Position numbers and translations under genes: made by a program
The notes under the pieces: generated by a model
The model's database searches: none
What the model saw: only the letters and a program-made list of their open reading frames with translations
Told to the model about the DNA's origin: nothing
Shown: positions 54,626 through 64,000 of the stretch, in pieces
Position numbering within the stretch: the first letter of the stretch is position 1
Layout of the letters: every line of letters begins with the position of its first letter
Source: Pseudomonas leptonychotis
GTDB taxonomy: Bacteria > Pseudomonadota > Gammaproteobacteria > Pseudomonadales > Pseudomonadaceae
Assembly: GCF_004920405.1 (NCBI RefSeq)
Contig: NZ_RFLV01000001.1
Location: forward strand, 1,178,001-1,242,000
Direction: 5' to 3'
Length of the DNA stretch: 64,000 nucleotides

Positions 54626-54672
54626 GGGAAATCCTCTTGAAGTGGGCGGGCAGTCAGCGCGTGCAGCTGACT

Positions 54673-54873
54673 TCAACCGCCACCGATGGCATGCACCACT
54701 TCAACCTGGTCACCTTCGCGCAGGGCGGTGGTGGCGTGCTGGCTGCGCGGCACGATATCCAGATTGAGTTCAACCGCCACGCGGCGTCCAACCAGATCCA
54801 GACGATCGATCAACCCGGCGACGGTGACACCGTCGGCCAATTCAAATGGTTCACCGTTTAACTGAATATGCAT
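54673..54873 (-). CDS. thiS: sulfur carrier protein ThiS
   Basis: A 66-residue ubiquitin-fold carrier with the C-terminal Gly-Gly (here Ala-Ile-Gly-Gly-Gly) that is adenylated and thiocarboxylated before sulfur donation to ThiG. It opens [15 protein letters not shown] and has [15 protein letters not shown] in the middle. It is first in the thiS-thiG-trmB unit. Confidence 0.95.
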   Translation of the reverse strand: MHIQLNGEPFELADGVTVAGLIDRLDLVGRRVAVELNLDIVPRSQHATTALREGDQVEVVHAIGGG

Positions 54874-54989
54874 GACGGCTCGGTCACAACTGGGAAAAGG
54901 GCCGGCATTCTAGCCTGATCGTGAGCGTTGACCAAGGTTGAAGACGGCCACTCGTCCTGCTTTCTGACTTATGGGTCAGGCGTACCACG

Positions 54990-55361
54990 CTACTTCAGCC
55001 GCCAGACCGCTAACCCGAGACACAGCCAGCCGGCAAGAAAGGCAAGGCCACCGAAAGGCGTGATCACTCCCAACCCAGCAATACCGCTCAGGGTTAACGC
55101 ATACAGGCTGCCAGAAAACAGCACGATACCCAGGGTAAATAGCGCACCGGCGCAATTGACCAATCGCGCCGGCCGCAGCAAAGCCAATAACCCGACACCC
55201 AACAGAGCCAACGCGTGAATCAGCTGGTAGTGCGTGCCGGTTTGAAAGACCGCCAAATAGGCTGGCGTCAGCTGACTCTTCAAACCATGCGCGGCAAAAG
55301 CACCTAGGGCGACACCGGTAAAACCGGCACAGGTGGACAGCAATAACCATAGACGCGCCAT
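54990..55361 (-). CDS. DUF423 family membrane protein
   Basis: A 123-residue membrane protein of the DUF423 (YgdD) family with four hydrophobic helices and the conserved GAFAAHGLK and FQTGTHYQLIHALALL segments. The function is unknown. It diverges from mtgA; the two starts are 67 bases apart. Confidence 0.92.
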   Translation of the reverse strand: MARLWLLLSTCAGFTGVALGAFAAHGLKSQLTPAYLAVFQTGTHYQLIHALALLGVGLLALLRPARLVNCAGALFTLGIVLFSGSLYALTLSGIAGLGVITPFGGLAFLAGWLCLGLAVWRLK

Positions 55362-55392
55362 GCATCACTCCAGCTATCAGCACAGGGCTGGC

Positions 55393-55398
55393 TATAAT
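55393..55398 (+). promoter_or_regulatory. -10 box upstream of mtgA
   Basis: Perfect TATAAT 31 bases before the mtgA start. No matching -35 box is evident at the usual distance, so the promoter call is tentative. Confidence 0.35.
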
Positions 55399-55428
55399 GG
55401 CCGGCAATGTCTTCTCGGCCAAGTACGC

Positions 55429-56166
55429 ATGCTCCGATTCATCGCCCGCCGCTTGCTTAAATTCGTGCTCTATCTAGTGATCGGCTCGGCGCTGCTGGTG
55501 CTGGCGCTGCGCTGGATACCGCCACCGGGTGCTGCGCTGATGGTTGAGCGCAAGATCGAATCCTGGGTCGATGATCAGCCGATCGACCTGCAGCGCAGCT
55601 GGCGCCCCTGGAAGGAGTTGCCCGACGACCTGAAAATGGCCGTCATCGCCGGCGAAGACCAGAAGTTCGCCGAGCACTGGGGCTTCGATGTCGCGGCAAT
55701 ACAAGCAGCCCTGGAGCACAACCAGCAAGGCGGCTCGCTACGCGGGGCCAGCACACTTAGCCAGCAAGTCGCCAAAAACTTATTTCTGTGGTCCGGCCGT
55801 AGCTGGCTGCGCAAAGGTCTTGAGGTGTGGTTTACCGGTTTGATTGAGCTGCTATGGCCCAAACAGCGGATTCTTGAGGTGTACCTCAATAGCGTTGAAT
55901 GGAGCGACGGCGTGTTCGGCGCCGAGGCGGCGGCACGCCACCACTTCAACGTCGGCGCGCCTTACCTGTCCCGTCAACAGGCCAGCTTACTGGCCGCCGT
56001 GCTACCCAACCCACGCAAGTGGAGCGCCAGCCGCCCAAGCGCCCGCATCAGCCGCCGCGCTAACTGGATTCGCCAGCAGATGCTGCAACTGGGCGGCAGC
56101 CATTACCTCAACCGCCTGCAATCCAGCCGCCCCGAGTGGTGGCCGGATGAGTTGAAGAACTTCTAG
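55429..56166 (+). CDS. mtgA: monofunctional biosynthetic peptidoglycan transglycosylase
   Basis: MtgA polymerises lipid II glycan strands. The 245-residue protein has one N-terminal membrane anchor (~10-28) and a GT51 domain with the catalytic Glu in IAGEDQKFAEHWGFD, RGASTLSQQVAKNLFL, RKGLEVWFTGLIELLWPKQRI and EVYLNSVEWSDGVFGAEAAA. It lacks a transpeptidase domain. Start 55429 (MLRFIARRLLK) precedes the membrane helix directly; upstream extension lies in the divergent promoter region. Confidence 0.96.
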   Translation: MLRFIARRLLKFVLYLVIGSALLVLALRWIPPPGAALMVERKIESWVDDQPIDLQRSWRPWKELPDDLKMAVIAGEDQKFAEHWGFDVAAIQAALEHNQQGGSLRGASTLSQQVAKNLFLWSGRSWLRKGLEVWFTGLIELLWPKQRILEVYLNSVEWSDGVFGAEAAARHHFNVGAPYLSRQQASLLAAVLPNPRKWSASRPSARISRRANWIRQQMLQLGGSHYLNRLQSSRPEWWPDELKNF

Positions 56167-56167
56167 C

Positions 56168-56779
56168 TCATCGCTGTTTAAGCAAATGCCGCGGCACCGC
56201 ATACAGAAAGTACAACTCGTCACCCTGTAAATGCGCGGTCACGCCCAGCTCCGGGTACACCCAGGCCTGACCTTCCGCCAGCTCCAGCGTGAGGCGCGGC
56301 TGGCCGATGCTCGCGGCCAATCGCGCCACGTCTAGCGGCGCTGTCGGCAATAGCGTCATGGCGACAATCGCGTGGTTGGCCAGTGGCTGCAGCAGCTGAT
56401 TACCGAGCGGTTGTTCCTTGTCCGCCGGCTTTAGCCCGGCCGCTGCCAGCAAACTTTCGCGCTCGGCGTTGTCCAGCCCCACTTCGGCCTCTACAGACCA
56501 GTTGCCGTCGGCGTCCTGCAGCTCACCGCGGTAAAGCAAACGGGCACCGTCCAGGTTGGGCTGCAGCCATAACTCGCCCTCTACCGCGTCACGCAGACGC
56601 ACCAAACTCAAGCGATCATCCGCCAGCGGCGTGAGCACATCGGCCTGCCACTGGGCCAGCCAAGGCAGGGGTTGTGCCGGCGGCTGCGGGCGCATCAGCC
56701 ATGCCCCCCAAGCAAAGAACAAAGCGGCAATCACGGCAAAAACAAGCCCGTGCTGCAGGCGTATGGGCGGCAATTTCAT
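56168..56779 (-). CDS. conserved hypothetical membrane-anchored protein
   Basis: A 203-residue protein I do not recognise. Residues ~10-29 form an N-terminal membrane anchor (LVFAVIAALFFAWGAWLM), followed by a soluble, probably periplasmic domain with alternating hydrophobic strands (LSLVRLRDAVEGELWLQPN; RLTLELAEGQAWVYPELGVTAHLQGDELYFLYAVP). It lies downstream of rpoH, from which a terminator separates it, and converges with mtgA with one base between stops. From memory a hypothetical gene also sits here in P. aeruginosa. Confidence 0.75.
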   Translation of the reverse strand: MKLPPIRLQHGLVFAVIAALFFAWGAWLMRPQPPAQPLPWLAQWQADVLTPLADDRLSLVRLRDAVEGELWLQPNLDGARLLYRGELQDADGNWSVEAEVGLDNAERESLLAAAGLKPADKEQPLGNQLLQPLANHAIVAMTLLPTAPLDVARLAASIGQPRLTLELAEGQAWVYPELGVTAHLQGDELYFLYAVPRHLLKQR

Positions 56780-56798
56780 CAGGGTTTTCCTTGGACAG

Positions 56799-56826
56799 AA
56801 AAAAGCCGCACCTGGGTGCGGCTTTT
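56799..56826 (-). terminator. terminator after rpoH
   Basis: AAAAGCCGCACC (56801-56812) pairs with GGTGCGGCTTTT (56815-56826); on the minus strand the stem is followed by a run of U. It lies 15 bases after the rpoH stop codon. Confidence 0.9.
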
Positions 56827-56840
56827 GACAGTAGCGCGAT

Positions 56841-57695
<855 letters not shown>

Positions 57696-57807
57696 TTGAA
57701 TCCTCCGACTAACAAATCGTGACGCAGTTTAGCACTGCCCCATGGGACTTTGTGCATAGGCACAAGTTCCCTTACACATAGTCAACATCAATCAAAACAA
57801 TAACTTA

Positions 57808-58824
57808 CTACCTAGGGGCCAGCTCACTCAAGTGTCTAGCGACCGCCAGCCAGGCGCCAATATAGCCCAACAGCACCGCGCCGAGCAGCAGAGATAGACC
57901 ATCGGCTAATGGCACACCACCCAAGGCAAAGTCACTGCCATACAAACCGGCTAGGCGCACCACTGCATCGTTCAGCCAACCCAACCCATAAGCCAACAAC
58001 AGCCAGGCCAGCAGGCCAGCACCCAGGCCATACAGCGTACCCATATAGAGGAACGGGCGACGCACATAGCTGTCGGTGCCGCCGACCAGCTTGATCACCT
58101 CGATCTCGGTGCGGCGATTCTCGATATGCAGGCGAATGGTATTGCCAATAACCAGTAACAGCGCCATCACCAGCAACAGGGTCAAGCCAAAAACAAAGCG
58201 CTCACCTAGCTTGAGCATGGCACTTAGGCGCTCGACCCACAGCAGATCCAGCTGCGCCTGTTGCACCTGGGGCAGCTCAGCCAGGCGCAAGCGCAAGGCT
58301 TCCAGGGCGGCCTTGTCGACTTCATGCGGGGTGACCACGATCACGCCGGGCAGCGGGTTATCCGGCAGTTCTTTCAGCGCCTCACCAAGACCCGACTGCT
58401 GCTGGAATTCGGCCAAAGCCTGCTCACGACTGATCCACTCGGCATCGCTGACATCATCCATGGCACCAATCTGCTCACGCAACGCTTGGCCCTGAGCCTC
58501 ACTGGCGTCGATCTGCAGGAACAGCGAAATCTGCGCCGCGCGCTGCCAAGAGCCGCCGAGTCGCTCGACGTTATCCAGCAGAAGGGCCAGGCCCATAGGC
58601 AGGCTCAGGGCGACGGCCATCACCAGGCAGGTAAAAAAGCTGCCGATCGGCTGCTTACCCAACCGGCGCAGGCTATCGACGAGGCTGGCACGATGGTTTT
58701 CCAACCACGCATGCACCTGATTGGAAAAACTTGGGCCGTCGTCCGGCGTCGGCGATTCGGATTTTTTCGCGGCCGCACCGACGCGTTGCGCCGGTTGCGG
58801 CGGCGGCATGCGCGTAGCACTCAT
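57808..58824 (-). CDS. ftsX: cell division protein FtsX
   Basis: A 338-residue permease-like partner of FtsE. Four membrane helices: ~65-85, then after a periplasmic domain, helices near 213-235, 260-285 and 305-330. The ~45-residue cytoplasmic N-terminus is longer than in Gram-positives. The periplasmic domain (~90-200) activates EnvC/amidase-type peptidoglycan hydrolases in E. coli. Its start overlaps the ftsE stop by four bases. Confidence 0.95.
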   Translation of the reverse strand: MSATRMPPPQPAQRVGAAAKKSESPTPDDGPSFSNQVHAWLENHRASLVDSLRRLGKQPIGSFFTCLVMAVALSLPMGLALLLDNVERLGGSWQRAAQISLFLQIDASEAQGQALREQIGAMDDVSDAEWISREQALAEFQQQSGLGEALKELPDNPLPGVIVVTPHEVDKAALEALRLRLAELPQVQQAQLDLLWVERLSAMLKLGERFVFGLTLLLVMALLLVIGNTIRLHIENRRTEIEVIKLVGGTDSYVRRPFLYMGTLYGLGAGLLAWLLLAYGLGWLNDAVVRLAGLYGSDFALGGVPLADGLSLLLGAVLLGYIGAWLAVARHLSELAPR

Positions 58825-59492
58825 ACGAAAGCCTCCCCATCACCAATCAAACGGCCGCGCTGCAAGGTCAGCATGCGGTGGCGCATACGGGCAATCAGCG
58901 CCAGGTCGTGGCTGGCAATCAGCACGGTGGTGCCCAAGCGGTTGATGTCTTCAAACACGCCCATGATCTCGGCGGCCAGCCGCGGGTCAAGGTTGCCCGT
59001 GGGCTCATCCGCCAACAGCAAAGCCGGACGATGAACCACGGCGCGGGCGATACCGACACGCTGTTGCTGACCGGTGGACAGGTCACCAGGAGACTGATCA
59101 GCCTTGTCGGCCAGCGATACACGCTCCAGCGCCGTGCGCACACGGGTGCCGATTTCCTCCTTGGACAAGCCAAGAATCTGCATCGGCAGGGCCACGTTGT
59201 CGAACACGCTACGGTCGAACAACAGTTGATGATTCTGGAACACCACGCCAATCTGCCGCCGCAGAAAGGGGATCTGCGCATTGGTGATATGCGACAGATC
59301 CTGCCCGGCCAGCAGCAATTTACCACTGCTCGGCCGCTCCATCGCCAGCAGGAGGCGCAGTAGCGTGCTCTTGCCCGCCCCGGAATGCCCGGTAACGAAG
59401 AGAAACTCGCCACGGCGCACATGGAAGCTCAGCTCGTGCAGCCCGACATGACCGTTGGCATAACGCTTACCGACCTGCTCGAATTTGATCAT
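58821..59492 (-). CDS. ftsE: cell division ATP-binding protein FtsE
   Basis: A 223-residue ABC ATPase. Walker A GHSGAGKSTLLRLL, Q-loop VVFQNHQLL, signature LSTGQQQRVGIARA, Walker B LLLADEPTGNLDP and the H-loop SHD are all intact. It powers FtsX in controlling septal peptidoglycan hydrolysis. The start at 59492 (MIKFEQV) is standard. Only one base separates it from ftsY. Confidence 0.97.
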   Translation of the reverse strand: MIKFEQVGKRYANGHVGLHELSFHVRRGEFLFVTGHSGAGKSTLLRLLLAMERPSSGKLLLAGQDLSHITNAQIPFLRRQIGVVFQNHQLLFDRSVFDNVALPMQILGLSKEEIGTRVRTALERVSLADKADQSPGDLSTGQQQRVGIARAVVHRPALLLADEPTGNLDPRLAAEIMGVFEDINRLGTTVLIASHDLALIARMRHRMLTLQRGRLIGDGEAFV

Positions 59493-59493
59493 C

Positions 59494-60921
59494 CTATTTC
59501 TCCGCGAACAGGGCCTGAACGAAGGCTTCGGCCTCGAAAGTCCGCAAGTCATCGATGCCCTCGCCGACGCCGATGTAACGAATCGGCAAGGCAAACTGCT
59601 TAGCCAGGGCGAAGATCACCCCGCCCTTGGCGGTGCCGTCCAGCTTGGTTAGCGCCAGGCCGGTGAGGTTGACGGTCTGGTGGAACTGCTTGGCCTGGCT
59701 GATCGCGTTTTGCCCGGTGCCAGCGTCCAGCACCAGCAGCACTTCGTGCGGCGCGGTATCGTCGAGCTTGCCAATCACCCGGCGAACCTTCTTCAACTCT
59801 TCCATCAAGTTGTCTTTGGTGTGCAGGCGTCCGGCCGTATCAGCAATCAGCACATCCATGCCGCGCGACTTGGCGGCCTGCACGGCATCGAAGATCACCG
59901 AGGCGGAATCAGCGCCGGTGTGCTGGGCAATTACCGCAATCTGGTTACGCTCACCCCACACTTGCAGCTGCTCAACGGCGGCGGCGCGGAAGGTGTCGCC
60001 GGCGGCCAACATGACCTTCTTGCCATCTTGCTGCAGCTTTTTCGCCAACTTGCCGATGGTGGTGGTTTTGCCGGCGCCGTTCACGCCAACAACAAGAATC
60101 ACGTAGGGCTGCTTGCTGCTGTCGATCTTTAGCGGTTGCTCGACCGGTTTGAGCAGCGCGGTCAGTTCGCCTTGCAGTGCCTTGTACAGCGCACCACTGT
60201 CGGCTAGCTCCTTGCGCGCCACACGCTTGGTCAGGTTGCCAATAATGGCGGTGGTGGCTTCTACACCGACGTCGGCGGTCAGCAGGCGCGTTTCCAGGTC
60301 TTCCAGCAGATCGTCATCGATCGCCTTTTTCCCGAGAAACAGGCTGGCCATGCCTTCACCGAGGCTCGCGCTGGTTTTCGACAGGCCTTGCTTGAGGCGA
60401 TCGAGAAAGCCTGCACGGGTTTCTTCGGCGCTTTTAACTGGCTCAACCACTGGCGCAGCCACCACGGGCGGCTCGACAACCGGCTCAACCACCACCGGCA
60501 CCTCGACATGCGCATGCAACACCTCACTGCCGGCATTGATGCGGAATCGCGACGGACGCGGCGGCGTTGCTTCACTGGCTTGCGGCCCTGTGGGCACAGC
60601 AGGCGCGGACGGCTCAAGCGGAGCCGTTGCCACGACCGGCGCAGACGGTTCAGCGGCTGGCGCACTCACAGGCAGGACGTCGGGCGCAGCGGGTTCGCTC
60701 ACAGGCACAACAGCAACTACCGCAGCAGGCGCCTCGACTTCAGGTGCCGGTGCCGGTGCCGCGGTTTGCTCATTTATAGGTGCGCGTTGCGGCTCAGGAT
60801 CGGCCGGCGTTTGCGGCTTCTTGCGCAGCCAGCCGAACAGGTCTTTTTTCTCGGCAGATTTCTCGGCAGAGGTCGGCGCTAGAGGCGCGGGGGTCTTCTT
60901 GTCGTCGTTGGAACCAAACAT
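59494..60921 (-). CDS. ftsY: signal recognition particle receptor FtsY
   Basis: A 475-residue SRP receptor GTPase that docks ribosome-SRP complexes at the inner membrane. The N-terminal ~170 residues are an acidic Pro/Ala/Val-rich A domain. The NG domain follows, with G1 VGVNGAGKTTTIGKLAKKL, G2 DTFRAAAVEQL, G3 DTAGRLHT, G4 TKLDGTAKGG and the final FVQALFAE. First gene of the ftsY-ftsE-ftsX run. Confidence 0.97.
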   Translation of the reverse strand: MFGSNDDKKTPAPLAPTSAEKSAEKKDLFGWLRKKPQTPADPEPQRAPINEQTAAPAPAPEVEAPAAVVAVVPVSEPAAPDVLPVSAPAAEPSAPVVATAPLEPSAPAVPTGPQASEATPPRPSRFRINAGSEVLHAHVEVPVVVEPVVEPPVVAAPVVEPVKSAEETRAGFLDRLKQGLSKTSASLGEGMASLFLGKKAIDDDLLEDLETRLLTADVGVEATTAIIGNLTKRVARKELADSGALYKALQGELTALLKPVEQPLKIDSSKQPYVILVVGVNGAGKTTTIGKLAKKLQQDGKKVMLAAGDTFRAAAVEQLQVWGERNQIAVIAQHTGADSASVIFDAVQAAKSRGMDVLIADTAGRLHTKDNLMEELKKVRRVIGKLDDTAPHEVLLVLDAGTGQNAISQAKQFHQTVNLTGLALTKLDGTAKGGVIFALAKQFALPIRYIGVGEGIDDLRTFEAEAFVQALFAEK

Positions 60922-61125
60922 GGAGGCCGGCTATCTCAAAGGTGCGACACGCAGCGAACGGCTCTGGGGGCGTGACTCACGCAGCGCTAAAAAGCTGAAG
61001 AGTGTGCGTTGTAATATCCAGATGCCATAGCAGGCGTGGTCGCCAGTAAAACGGATGCGTATCCTAGCACCTCCGCGCCCGCCGACGCTAAGACCAAGCG
61101 GGCCCGTCCGACAGGTCAAAATTCT

Positions 61126-62481
61126 ATGCCTATGATTGCCCAACGCACCGCCGCTTTATTGCTCGGCGTGCTCTGTACACCGTTGCTGGCCTTTGCCGCA
61201 GCGCCGCAACCGACCCACGAATTCAGCCTGGACAACGGCCTCAAGGTCATCGTGCGCGAAGACCACCGCGCCCCCGTGGTGGTCAGCCAGCTCTGGTACA
61301 AGGTCGGCTCCAGCTACGAGACGCCGGGCCAAACCGGCCTGTCCCACGCCCTTGAACACATGATGTTCAAAGGCAGCCGCAAACTCGGCCCCGGCGACGC
61401 GTCACGCATCCTGCGCGAGCTTGGCGCGGAAGAAAACGCTTTCACCAGCGACGACTACACCGCCTACTACCAGGTATTAGCCCGTGACCGCCTGGCCATC
61501 GCCCTGGAGCTGGAAGCCGACCGCCTGGCCAGCCTCAAACTGCCGGCCGATGAGTTCGCCAAGGAAATCGAGGTCATCAAGGAAGAGCGCCGCCTGCGCA
61601 CCGACGACAAACCGTCGAACTTGGCCTATGAGCGTTTCAAGGCCATGGCCTACCCCGCCAGCGGCTACCACACCCCGACTATTGGCTGGATGGCCGACCT
61701 CGACCGCATGACAGTCGAAGAGCTGCGCGCCTGGTACCAAGCCTGGTACGCCCCGAACAACGCCACCCTGGTGGTAGTGGGCGATGTGACCAAGGATGAA
61801 GTACAGACCCTGGCCCAGCGTTATTTCGGCGCCATTCCCAAACGCGCCGTACCGCCGGCAAAGATCCCGCGTGAACTGGCGGCCCCCGGCGAGCGACGCA
61901 TTACCTTGCACCTGAAAACCCAGTTACCGAGCCTGATGATGGGCTTCAACGTTCCCGGCCTGGCTACCGCCGAGCAGCCGCGTCAGGTGCATGCCCTGCG
62001 CCTGGCTGCCGCCTTGCTCGACGGTGGCTACAGCGCGCGCTTGCCCACACGCCTGGAGCGTGGCGAAGAATTGGTGTCCGGCGCATCCGCCTGGTATGAC
62101 GGTTTTTCCCGTGGCGACAGCCTGTTCATTCTTTCCGCCACCCCCAACGTGCAAACCGGCAAGACCCTGGAGCAGGTCGAAGCGGGCCTGTGGCGCGAAC
62201 TTAAAGACTTGCAAACCACCCCACCAAGCGCCGAGGAGCTGGCGCGTGTGCGTGCGCAAGTGATCGCCGGCCTGGTCTATGAGCGTGACTCGATTACCAG
62301 CCAGGCCACCGCCATCGGCCAACTGGAAACCGTCGGCCTGTCATGGAAACTGATCGATCAAGAGCTGGCCGAACTGGAAGCCGTCACCCCGGCGGATATT
62401 CAACAAGCCGCCAGCACCTTCTTTACCCGCGACCGCTTAAGCGTCGCCCACGTTTTACCTGAGGAGAAGGGCAATGAGTGA
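61126..62481 (+). CDS. M16 (insulinase-type) zinc protease, catalytic subunit
   Basis: A 451-residue periplasmic M16 peptidase. Signal peptide ~1-25; inverted zinc motif HALEH at residues 74-78, with the downstream acidic residues in the ELEADRLASLKLP region completing the site; C-terminal M16C domain with the GGYSARLPTRLERG stretch. It is paired with a second M16 protein without the motif, encoded from 62474, so the two probably form one active heterodimer. The start is ATG 61126 or 61132. The substrate is not deducible. Confidence 0.93.
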   Translation: MPMIAQRTAALLLGVLCTPLLAFAAAPQPTHEFSLDNGLKVIVREDHRAPVVVSQLWYKVGSSYETPGQTGLSHALEHMMFKGSRKLGPGDASRILRELGAEENAFTSDDYTAYYQVLARDRLAIALELEADRLASLKLPADEFAKEIEVIKEERRLRTDDKPSNLAYERFKAMAYPASGYHTPTIGWMADLDRMTVEELRAWYQAWYAPNNATLVVVGDVTKDEVQTLAQRYFGAIPKRAVPPAKIPRELAAPGERRITLHLKTQLPSLMMGFNVPGLATAEQPRQVHALRLAAALLDGGYSARLPTRLERGEELVSGASAWYDGFSRGDSLFILSATPNVQTGKTLEQVEAGLWRELKDLQTTPPSAEELARVRAQVIAGLVYERDSITSQATAIGQLETVGLSWKLIDQELAELEAVTPADIQQAASTFFTRDRLSVAHVLPEEKGNE

Positions 62482-63961
62482 GCGCAATGGCCTACGTTAT
62501 GGCCTGCTCGGCTTAGGGCTACTAATACTGCTGGCGTTGCTGGCCCTGGTGATCAACCGTCCGACCAACAGCCAAGCAGCTACCCCAGCGCCCGCTGCGG
62601 AATCCACTCGCATTGAATCCCTCGCCGCCCTGGGTGATCAAGCGCCCAGCCGGCGCGACCTGAATATCCAGACCTGGCAAACCGCCGAAGGCGCCAAGGT
62701 ACTGTTCGTCGAAGCCCGCGAGCTGCCGATGTTCGACCTGCAACTGACCTTCGCCGCCGGCAGCAGCCATGATGACGGCGTACAGGGGCTGGCCATGCTG
62801 ACCAACGCCATGCTCAACGAAGGCGTACCGGGCAAGGATGTCGGCGCAATCGCCGCCGGCTTCGAGAACCTCGGCGCTAACTTCGGCAACGGTGCATTTC
62901 GCGACATGGCCATTGCCAGCTTGCGCAGCCTGAGTGCCGCCGAGCAGCGCGAACCGGCCCTGCAGCTGTTCAATCAGGTACTCGGTCAACCGACCTTCCC
63001 GGAAGACTCACTGGCGCGCATCAAGAACCAGCTGCTGGCCGGCTTCGAATACCAAAAGCAGAACCCCGCGAAACTGGCCGGCCTGGCCCTGTTCGAGCGC
63101 CTCTACGGCAACCACCCTTACGCGCACTCCAGCGATGGCAATTCCGAGTCGATCCCGGCCATTAGCCGTGAGCAGCTGCAGGCCTTCCACGCCAAGGCCT
63201 ATAGCGCCAACAACGCGATTATCGCCCTGGTCGGCGACCTCTCGCGCAGCGATGCCGAGGCCCTGGCCAACCAGGTTTCCGCGGCCCTGCCAAAAGGTCC
63301 GGCGCTGCCACGTATCGCTCAGCCTGAAGAGCCAAAAGCCGGTTTGCAGCATATCGAGTTTCCATCGAACCAGACCCATCTGATGGTTGCCCAGCTCGGC
63401 ATCGACCGCCGTGACCCGGACTACGCCGCGCTCTACCTGGGCAATCAGGTGTTCGGTGGCGGCGGTTTCGGTACTCGCCTGATGACCGAGGTGCGTGAAA
63501 AACGCGGCCTGACCTACGGCGTCTACTCCGGTTTCACCGCCATGCAGGCGCGCGGGCCGTTTATGATCAACCTGCAAACCCGCGCCGAACTCAGCGACGG
63601 TACCCTGCAGCTGGTCAAGAGCATGCTCGCCGACTTCATCAAGAACGGCCCGACCGAGCAGGAGCTGGACAATGCCAAGCGCGAGCTGGCCGGCAGCTTC
63701 CCGCTGTCCACCGCGAGCAACGCCGCCATCGTCGGCCAGCTCGGCTCCATGGGCTTCTACAATCTGCCATTAAGCTACCTGGAAGACTTTATGCGTGACG
63801 TGCAAGCGCTCAGCGTCGAGCAGGTCAAGGCCGCCATGGCCAAACACCTCGACCCGCAAGCCCTGGTGATCGTCACCGCCGGCCCGACCGTGGCACAGAA
63901 AGAACTGCCGCCGCCGACCGACAACCCCGCCGAGCAACCTTCTGCCATCCCGGAGCACTGA
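62474..63961 (+). CDS. M16 family protein, non-catalytic subunit
   Basis: A 495-residue M16 homologue with an N-terminal membrane anchor or signal (~9-27). The position of HXXEH is occupied by a non-metal-binding sequence (QGLAMLTNAML), so it is not itself a zinc protease. The substrate-binding R/Y pair segment GFGTRLMTEVREKRGLTYGVYSGF is kept, as in non-catalytic M16B partners. It overlaps the catalytic gene by eight bases and rsmD by one. Confidence 0.92.
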   Translation: MSERNGLRYGLLGLGLLILLALLALVINRPTNSQAATPAPAAESTRIESLAALGDQAPSRRDLNIQTWQTAEGAKVLFVEARELPMFDLQLTFAAGSSHDDGVQGLAMLTNAMLNEGVPGKDVGAIAAGFENLGANFGNGAFRDMAIASLRSLSAAEQREPALQLFNQVLGQPTFPEDSLARIKNQLLAGFEYQKQNPAKLAGLALFERLYGNHPYAHSSDGNSESIPAISREQLQAFHAKAYSANNAIIALVGDLSRSDAEALANQVSAALPKGPALPRIAQPEEPKAGLQHIEFPSNQTHLMVAQLGIDRRDPDYAALYLGNQVFGGGGFGTRLMTEVREKRGLTYGVYSGFTAMQARGPFMINLQTRAELSDGTLQLVKSMLADFIKNGPTEQELDNAKRELAGSFPLSTASNAAIVGQLGSMGFYNLPLSYLEDFMRDVQALSVEQVKAAMAKHLDPQALVIVTAGPTVAQKELPPPTDNPAEQPSAIPEH

Positions 63962-64000
63962 TGAGCAAGCGACCCAAGGCGCCAAAAGCCAACCCCGCCC
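63961..64000 (+). CDS. rsmD: start of 16S rRNA (guanine(966)-N(2))-methyltransferase (partial)
   Basis: The window ends 40 bases into an open frame that starts with ATG overlapping the M16 stop codon (MSKRPKAPKA, a basic N-terminus). The identity as rsmD is inferred from the conserved Pseudomonas order (M16 pair, then rsmD); the visible 13 codons alone do not prove it. Confidence 0.6.
   Translation, partial: MSKRPKAPKANPA

Noticed and set aside
57751-57764. TGTGC-ATAG-GCACA palindrome upstream of rpoH
   Set aside because: Too short and in an uncertain position to call an operator or RNA thermometer.

Overview
This is a chromosomal window from a Pseudomonas species. It has high GC, short intergenic gaps and Pseudomonas-type gene content: the Pil-Chp chemosensory cluster, pilT/pilU, pyrR-pyrB-pyrC', metX-metW, an SAH riboswitch before ahcY, and REP-type palindromes. 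From memory of the P. aeruginosa PAO1 gene map, the order runs (reversed) roughly from the PA0432 neighbourhood (ahcY) to the PA0371/PA0370 neighbourhood (M16 peptidases, rsmD). I see no prophage, complete insertion sequence, CRISPR array, rRNA or tRNA.

Layout. 1-1400: small exported and membrane proteins (DUF1090, cytochrome c'-type lipoprotein, MAPEG). 1500-8600: methyl cycle (SAH riboswitch, ahcY, metF), ppnN, the RNA helicase rhlE, a YceI-family protein and cytochrome b561. 9400-11700: bioA and rsmE. 11800-25400, minus strand: the twitching-motility chemosensory operon pilG-pilH-pilI-pilJ-pilK-chpA-chpB-chpC, with a 2481-residue ChpA. 25600-31450, plus strand: gshB, a TonB-like gene, yqgE, ruvX, pyrR, pyrB and a catalytically dead dihydroorotase homologue. 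31500-34150: a TM2 protein, then a radical-SAM/DUF4130 DNA-repair pair behind a perfect LexA box. 34100-38600: pilU and pilT on the minus strand, then yggS, proC and yggT. 38950-45350: a dynamin-like GTPase, metX-metW, a DUF4426 gene, rdgB, hemW and a DUF3392 gene.

45650-51230 is the least routine part. It holds an isolated GspD-type secretin with a SPOR-like C-terminus, a membrane-anchored protein that resembles a protease propeptide, a secreted metzincin protease that lacks its own propeptide and carries two CBM-like domains, and a short GspC-like protein. No other type II secretion genes are nearby. I read it as a candidate dedicated export cassette: alternative secretin and C subunit, an in-trans propeptide/foldase, and its substrate. 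This reading is inference.

51560-64000: a DUF1329 gene, trmB, thiG-thiS, a DUF423 gene, mtgA, a hypothetical gene, rpoH, ftsX-ftsE-ftsY, a catalytic/non-catalytic M16 peptidase pair, and the first codons of rsmD.

Other points to check: long hexanucleotide repeats inside chpA; a 135-bp palindromic MITE-like element between pilK and chpA; the absence of mexR-mexAB-oprM and of chpDE from the positions they hold in P. aeruginosa; and a DUF4130 protein without the uracil-DNA glycosylase domain that is often fused to it.
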